Below, one piece after another: positions 60,273 through 64,000 of a stretch of 64,000 nt of DNA. The DNA is taken from contig JAPWJX010000009.1 of assembly GCA_028283855.1 (NCBI GenBank), positions 214,633-278,632 of the forward strand, given 5' to 3'. Both the position numbers and the translations under genes were made by a program. The notes under the pieces are model-generated. The model worked only from the letters and a program-made list of their open reading frames with translations, was not told the origin of the DNA and did not search any database. Source of the DNA: Verrucomicrobium sp. Its GTDB lineage: Bacteria > Verrucomicrobiota > Verrucomicrobiia > Methylacidiphilales > GAS474. Positions within the stretch are counted from its first letter, which is position 1; the number at the start of each line of letters is the position of its first letter.

Positions 60273-60647
60273 TCAAAAGTCCCAACCGAAGAGTTTGATG
60301 CCGCCGAAATCCCGATCCTGCCCCTGCGGGACCTCGGTCGGGATCAGCTCGGGCTTGGTCGGATTCGGGGTCAGGAAACGCTGGCCGATGCCGTATTGGG
60401 GCGGGGCCAAGGGGGAGATGAGGATGGGGCCCTTTTGGGAAAGCTCATACAGGACGCCGGAGGGACGGGGGGCGAAGCGGCCGTCCGGAGCGATGGGGCC
60501 TTTGCCGCCGGGGATCTGCTTGGTCATCTGGCTGTCCAGATTGTTCGGGCTGGTGAACTGGGTGGTGCCGTGGTTGTTGGCGGTCTGCGCGAGGGCCGCA
60601 GAAATCCCCAGTAACCCAAGAACGGCCAGGCAGAACAGTCTCTTCAT
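60273..60647 (-). CDS. Exported protein of unknown function (124 aa)
   Basis: A signal peptide (LFCLAVLGLLGISAALA) is followed by a polar, proline-rich mature part (PNPTKPELIPTEVPQG) with no recognised domain. Small periplasmic or envelope protein. It is isolated from its neighbours by gaps of 86 and 58 nt. Confidence 0.62.
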   Translation of the reverse strand: MKRLFCLAVLGLLGISAALAQTANNHGTTQFTSPNNLDSQMTKQIPGGKGPIAPDGRFAPRPSGVLYELSQKGPILISPLAPPQYGIGQRFLTPNPTKPELIPTEVPQGQDRDFGGIKLFGWDF

Positions 60648-60705
60648 AAGTAAAAGGTAGCCCGGGATGAAAGAGGGTCAAGGCGACGGTGGCAAGCCCC
60701 AAGGC

Positions 60706-60936
60706 TTAAAGGCCGCCCTGGCCCTGCTTGTAGTAGCGCCGGGTAACGGGAATGAGGACGGCGGCGGCCAGCACGAAGTAGCCGATGCTGCCGCCGATGC
60801 GAAGACGGTCTCCCCACCCGCCGTCCGAATGGATAAATCCGGGTGCGAGGAAGAAAAGCGGCATGAGCAGCCCGGGCCCCAGCAGGAACCAGGAGAAGGC
60901 GAGGAGGAGGGTGGAGGGTGGACGGGGATCGCTCAT
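60706..60936 (-). CDS. Small membrane protein (76 aa)
   Basis: Two predicted membrane helices (LLLAFSWFLLGPGLLMPLFFLA and IGYFVLAAAVLIPV) joined by a short loop, with a basic C terminus. No family recognised. It overlaps the elbB stop by 4 nt (ATGA), so it belongs to the same transcript. Confidence 0.65.
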   Translation of the reverse strand: MSDPRPPSTLLLAFSWFLLGPGLLMPLFFLAPGFIHSDGGWGDRLRIGGSIGYFVLAAAVLIPVTRRYYKQGQGGL

Positions 60937-61601
60937 CGGGCGGGGACGGCTTCGATCACGGCGGCAACGAGCTTTTCGATGCCCGCGGCGACTTCCGAGA
61001 TGCGCTCGCCAAGCATGTAGGCCGGGGTGCTGAAGACGGGATAGGTCGGGTCCTTGTGGATTTCCGCGACGGTCTTTTTGACGTGGGACGCGCCCATCTT
61101 ATGAATCGCGGCGGCGGTCCCTTCGTCGGTGCCGATGGTGACTTCCACGCCGTGCTTGCCCAGCACGGCGGCAGCGATGACGGGGGAAATGCAGATGAAG
61201 CCGAGGGGCTTCTTGGCCGTGAAGGATTCATCGATCAGTTTCAGGACGGCGGGCTCCACTTCCAGGGGGCTTTCGGCCGCGTAGGCGAAGTCGCAGAGAT
61301 TTTTCGCCGCGCCGAAGCCGCCAGGCAGAACGAGGGCGTCGAAATCGTCCGGTGCGGCCAAGGCTGCGTCCTTGATCTGGCCGCGCGCGATGCGGGCCGA
61401 CTCGACGAGGACGTTGCGGGACTCCCCCTTGCGGGGTTTTCCGGCAAGGTGGTTGACGACCTCGGTCTGCTCGATGTTCGGCGCCAGGCAGACGGCCTGC
61501 GCGCCCGCCCGGTCGATGGCCAGGAGGGTGAGGACCGCTTCGTGGATCTCGGAGCCGTCGTAGACTCCGCAGCCGGAAAGGAGGACGCCGATGCGTTTCA
61601 T
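60933..61601 (-). CDS. elbB: ElbB-family DJ-1/PfpI-like protein
   Basis: A 222-residue protein of the DJ-1 superfamily. Family segments are VLLSGCGVYDGSEIHEA at the N terminus, ALVLPGGFGAAKNL, and ICISP, which carries the nucleophile-elbow cysteine. ElbB proteins have been linked to glyoxalase activity and to isoprenoid synthesis, but their role is uncertain. It lies 8 nt after clpX. Confidence 0.9.
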   Translation of the reverse strand: MKRIGVLLSGCGVYDGSEIHEAVLTLLAIDRAGAQAVCLAPNIEQTEVVNHLAGKPRKGESRNVLVESARIARGQIKDAALAAPDDFDALVLPGGFGAAKNLCDFAYAAESPLEVEPAVLKLIDESFTAKKPLGFICISPVIAAAVLGKHGVEVTIGTDEGTAAAIHKMGASHVKKTVAEIHKDPTYPVFSTPAYMLGERISEVAAGIEKLVAAVIEAVPAR

Positions 61602-61609
61602 GAAAAGGA

Positions 61610-62857
61610 TCAGGCCGCCTTCTTTTCCTGGCGGCGGCGGATGAGGGGGGCTTTCTTCCCTTCGACGGCGGCCTGGTTTATGACGACTTCGGCGATGTCT
61701 TCGCGGGAAGGAATCTCGTACATGAGGTCGAGCATCAGCTTTTCCATCAGGGTGCGCAGGGCGCGCGCGCCGGTCCCTTTTTTGAGGGCTTCCCGGGCCA
61801 AGGCGCGCAGGGCGTCCTTCGTGAAGGTGAGGCCCGCGCCCTCCATTTGAAAGAGCTTGGCGTATTGCTTGGCGAGGGCGCTTTGCGGCTCGGTGAGAAC
61901 GGAGACCAGCTCGTCCTCCGTCAGCTCGCCCAGGGCGGCGGTGACGGGCAGGCGGCCGACGAATTCCGGGATGAGGCCGTAGGAAACGAGGTCCTCCGGC
62001 TCGGTCTGGTGGAGGATCTGCGCGGCTTCCTCATGCGCGTGGGCGCGGGTGGAGGCGCCGAAGCCGAGGTGGCGATGCCCGGCGCGGCGGCGGACGACCT
62101 GGTCCAGGCCGACGAAGGCGCCGCCGCAGATGAAGAGGACGTTCTCCGTGTTGATCTGGATGTATTCCTGGTGCGGGTGTTTCCGGCCTCCCTGCGGGGG
62201 AACGTTGCAGACGGTCCCTTCCATGATCTTGAGGAGGGCTTGCTGGACCCCCTCCCCGGAGACGTCCCGGGTGATGGAGGCGCTGGCCCCCTTGCGGGCG
62301 ATCTTGTCGATCTCGTCGATGTAGATGATGCCGGTTTCCGCCCGCTTCACGTCGTAGTCCGCCGCCTGGAGGAGGCGCAGGACGATGGTTTCCACGTCCT
62401 CTCCCACGTAGCCCGCCTCCGTCAGCGCGGTGGCGTCGGCGATGCAGAAGGGAACGTCGAGGATCTTCGCCAGGGTGCGGGCCAGGAGGGTCTTTCCGGA
62501 GCCGGTGGGGCCGATGAGCAGGATGTTGCTCTTGTCGATCTGGACGTCTTCCCCTTCCTTCCCGGGGGCGGAGGAGATCCGCTTATAGTGGTTGCGGACG
62601 GCGACGGAGAGGACTTTCTTGGCGTGCGCCTGGCCGACGACGTGGGCGTCGAGCGCGGCGCGGATTTCCGCCGGCTTGGGGACCTGGACGGCGCGGGCGG
62701 GACGGCCCTCCGCGCGCAGTTCCTTGTCGAGGGTCTCCTTGCAGGTGACGATGCAGCTGTCGCAGATATGGACTCCGGGGCCGGAGAAAAGCTTGCGAAC
62801 CTCCGCATGGCTCCGTCCGCAGAGGGAGCACATGGTGAGGTTCGTCGGCCGAGCCAT
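61610..62857 (-). CDS. clpX: ATP-dependent Clp protease ATP-binding subunit ClpX
   Basis: AAA+ unfoldase feeding ClpP, 415 residues. The N-terminal zinc-binding domain has C10, C13, C32 and C35. Walker A is [10 protein letters not shown], and the pore and sensor segments and the IGF-type ClpP loop region are present. The gene lies 17 nt after clpP. Confidence 0.96.
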   Translation of the reverse strand: MARPTNLTMCSLCGRSHAEVRKLFSGPGVHICDSCIVTCKETLDKELRAEGRPARAVQVPKPAEIRAALDAHVVGQAHAKKVLSVAVRNHYKRISSAPGKEGEDVQIDKSNILLIGPTGSGKTLLARTLAKILDVPFCIADATALTEAGYVGEDVETIVLRLLQAADYDVKRAETGIIYIDEIDKIARKGASASITRDVSGEGVQQALLKIMEGTVCNVPPQGGRKHPHQEYIQINTENVLFICGGAFVGLDQVVRRRAGHRHLGFGASTRAHAHEEAAQILHQTEPEDLVSYGLIPEFVGRLPVTAALGELTEDELVSVLTEPQSALAKQYAKLFQMEGAGLTFTKDALRALAREALKKGTGARALRTLMEKLMLDLMYEIPSREDIAEVVINQAAVEGKKAPLIRRRQEKKAA

Positions 62858-62874
62858 ATCTTAGGGGACGCGCG

Positions 62875-63522
62875 CTATTTCTTCTCGTCCTTCTTCTCGT
62901 CCTTGACGTCCTTGCGGGTTTTTACGACCTCGTCGATCAGGCCGTAGGCCTTGGCGTCGTCCGCGGACATGAAGAAGTCGCGGTCGGTGTCCTTTTCCAG
63001 GCGCTCGAAGGGCTGGCCGGTGTGATGGGCCAGGATCTCGTTGAGGGTCCGCTTGGTGCGGAGGATTTCCTTCGCCTGGATGCTGATGTCGGAAGCCTGG
63101 CCCTGCGCGCCGCCTAGGGGCTGGTGGATCATGATGCGGGCGTTGGGGAGGGCGTAGCGCTTCCCCTTGGTGCCCGCCGCGAGGAGGACCGCCCCCATGC
63201 TGGCCGCCTGGCCGATGCAGTAGGTGGCCACGTCGCAGCTCATGAACTGCATGGTGTCGTAGATGGCCAGGCCCGCGGTGACGTAGCCGCCGGGGGAGTG
63301 GACGTAGACGTTGATGTCCTTCTTCGGATCCTGCATCTGCAGGAACAGAAGCTGGGCGATGATGACGTTGGCGACGTTGTCGTCGATCGGCGTGCCGATG
63401 AAGATGATCCGGTCTTTCAGGAGCCGGGAGTAGATGTCGTAGCCCTGCTCGCCGCGGCCGGTCTGCTCCACGACCATGGGCACGACCGCGCTCCGGGAGG
63501 AGGACTTGGTAATCAGATTCAT
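62875..63522 (-). CDS. clpP: ATP-dependent Clp protease proteolytic subunit ClpP
   Basis: Serine protease barrel, 215 residues. The triad is S108 (GQAASMGA), H133 (MIHQP) and D182. The C terminus ends in a Lys/Asp/Glu-rich tail ([11 protein letters not shown]), longer than usual. Its start overlaps the tig stop as ATGA. Confidence 0.97.
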   Translation of the reverse strand: MNLITKSSSRSAVVPMVVEQTGRGEQGYDIYSRLLKDRIIFIGTPIDDNVANVIIAQLLFLQMQDPKKDINVYVHSPGGYVTAGLAIYDTMQFMSCDVATYCIGQAASMGAVLLAAGTKGKRYALPNARIMIHQPLGGAQGQASDISIQAKEILRTKRTLNEILAHHTGQPFERLEKDTDRDFFMSADDAKAYGLIDEVVKTRKDVKDEKKDEKK

Positions 63523-64000
63523 TGAGCTTCTACCTTTGCCTGCTCCAACACAAAGTCGATCACTTTTTGCGAGAGGATGCGGCGTTCCACCTGGCTGATG
63601 GCGCCGTTCTCCACCATGCGCTTGGCCAGCTTCTCCACGGGCGTCTGCTGCTGCATGGCCAGATACTGGAGATACTGGCTCAGCTCGGCCTCGGTGACTT
63701 CGATCTTCTCCTCTTCCGCGATGCGGCGGAGGATGAAGTTGAGCTTCACCAGGTCTTTGGCGCTGCGGGTGGCGTTCTCGAAAATCTCGTTCTTCTTCTC
63801 TTCCAGGATTTCCTGGGAGACGCCGCGGGCCTGGTTTTCCGCCACGATGTCGTAAACGACGTCGCGGGTCTCTTCCTGGACCACGGATTCCGGCAGCTCG
63901 AACTCGACGGAGGCGGCGAGCTTCTCCGCCAGCTCACGCTTCTGGGCGGACTTGGCGGTGCGCTCCTTTTCCTTCTTCACGGACTCGCGGATGTTCGCGG
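63519..64000 (-). CDS. tig: Trigger factor, C-terminal part (5' end outside window)
   Basis: Ribosome-associated chaperone. Only the last 160 residues lie in the window, from the helical C-terminal substrate-binding domain ([32 protein letters not shown]). The frame is open to the window edge, so no start is visible here. The tig-clpP-clpX order is widely conserved. Confidence 0.92.
   Translation of the reverse strand, partial: ANIRESVKKEKERTAKSAQKRELAEKLAASVEFELPESVVQEETRDVVYDIVAENQARGVSQEILEEKKNEIFENATRSAKDLVKLNFILRRIAEEEKIEVTEAELSQYLQYLAMQQQTPVEKLAKRMVENGAISQVERRILSQKVIDFVLEQAKVEAQ

Overview
The window is 64 kb of GC-rich, gene-dense bacterial chromosome with no rRNA, tRNA, CRISPR array, insertion sequence or prophage that I could recognise. 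The gene content is almost entirely core housekeeping. Several features point to the PVC group, most likely Verrucomicrobiota: a GreA transcript-cleavage domain fused to a very large N-terminal region, as known in chlamydiae, a GTP-type PEP carboxykinase, and many small secreted proteins with no recognisable family. A flagellin, a FlgF/FlgG-type rod protein and a chemoreceptor show that the organism is, or recently was, motile. The taxonomic call is inference.

Layout. 1-3.2 kb: fatty-acid genes fabD (cut by the window edge)-fabG-acpP-fabF. 3.2-7.8 kb: an unknown gene, rpmE, then the tightly overlapping prfA-prmC-murA-coaD. 7.8-13.9 kb (minus strand): one long operon, eno-ftsB-secreted possible caspase-fold protein-two envelope proteins-MFS permease-TPR/GT9-like protein, most genes overlapping by 4 nt or separated by only a few bases. 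14.1-15.1 kb: flagellin behind a well-spaced sigma-54 promoter. 15.2-19.1 kb: the GreA fusion and uvrB. 19.2-20.8 kb: a beta-lactamase-fold hydrolase and a secreted protein. 20.9-24.9 kb: groES-groEL and dnaK. 25-30.3 kb: secreted protein, chemoreceptor, class-I amidotransferase, ArfB-like factor, rod protein, thioredoxin-fold protein. 30.3-35.7 kb: a shikimate kinase-pyrroline-5-carboxylate reductase fusion, aroC, and hom-thrC. 35.8-40.8 kb: two unknown small proteins, a lipoprotein related to SAM hydrolases, nnr and pckG. 40.9-44.1 kb: four tandem paralogous HAD-fold genes. 44.1-47.5 kb: serA and a regulator/PfkB-kinase pair behind a leader rich in inverted repeats. 47.5-50.4 kb: accB-accC-thiE-lipoprotein. 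50.5-54.8 kb: hydrolase, ECF sigma factor module, yebC, and a cysteine-desulfurase homologue without the catalytic lysine. 54.8-60.2 kb: HU, an unknown gene, a frame-interrupted M24 peptidase, ndh, and rplU-rpmA-obgE. 60.3-64 kb: two small unknowns and tig (partial)-clpP-clpX-elbB.

Working together: the window supplies malonyl-CoA synthesis (accB, accC) and its use (fabD/G/F, acpP), peptidoglycan entry (murA), divisome assembly (ftsB), protein folding and turnover (tig, clpXP, groESL, dnaK), translation termination (prfA, prmC, arfB), and aspartate-, shikimate-, proline- and serine-family amino-acid synthesis. The most unusual items are (1) the four-gene HAD paralogue array, (2) a hairpin ending in GCCGAATTA placed just before the start codons of three unrelated genes of unknown function, including the first gene of that array, (3) the aroK-proC fusion, (4) the lysine-less cysteine desulfurase, (5) the possible caspase-fold protein in the eno-ftsB operon, and (6) the lipoprotein SAM-hydrolase relative that appears to lack its catalytic residues. 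Genome compaction is marked: same-strand genes overlap as ATGA, GTGA or TTGA, and five convergent pairs overlap by exactly four bases through their stop codons.
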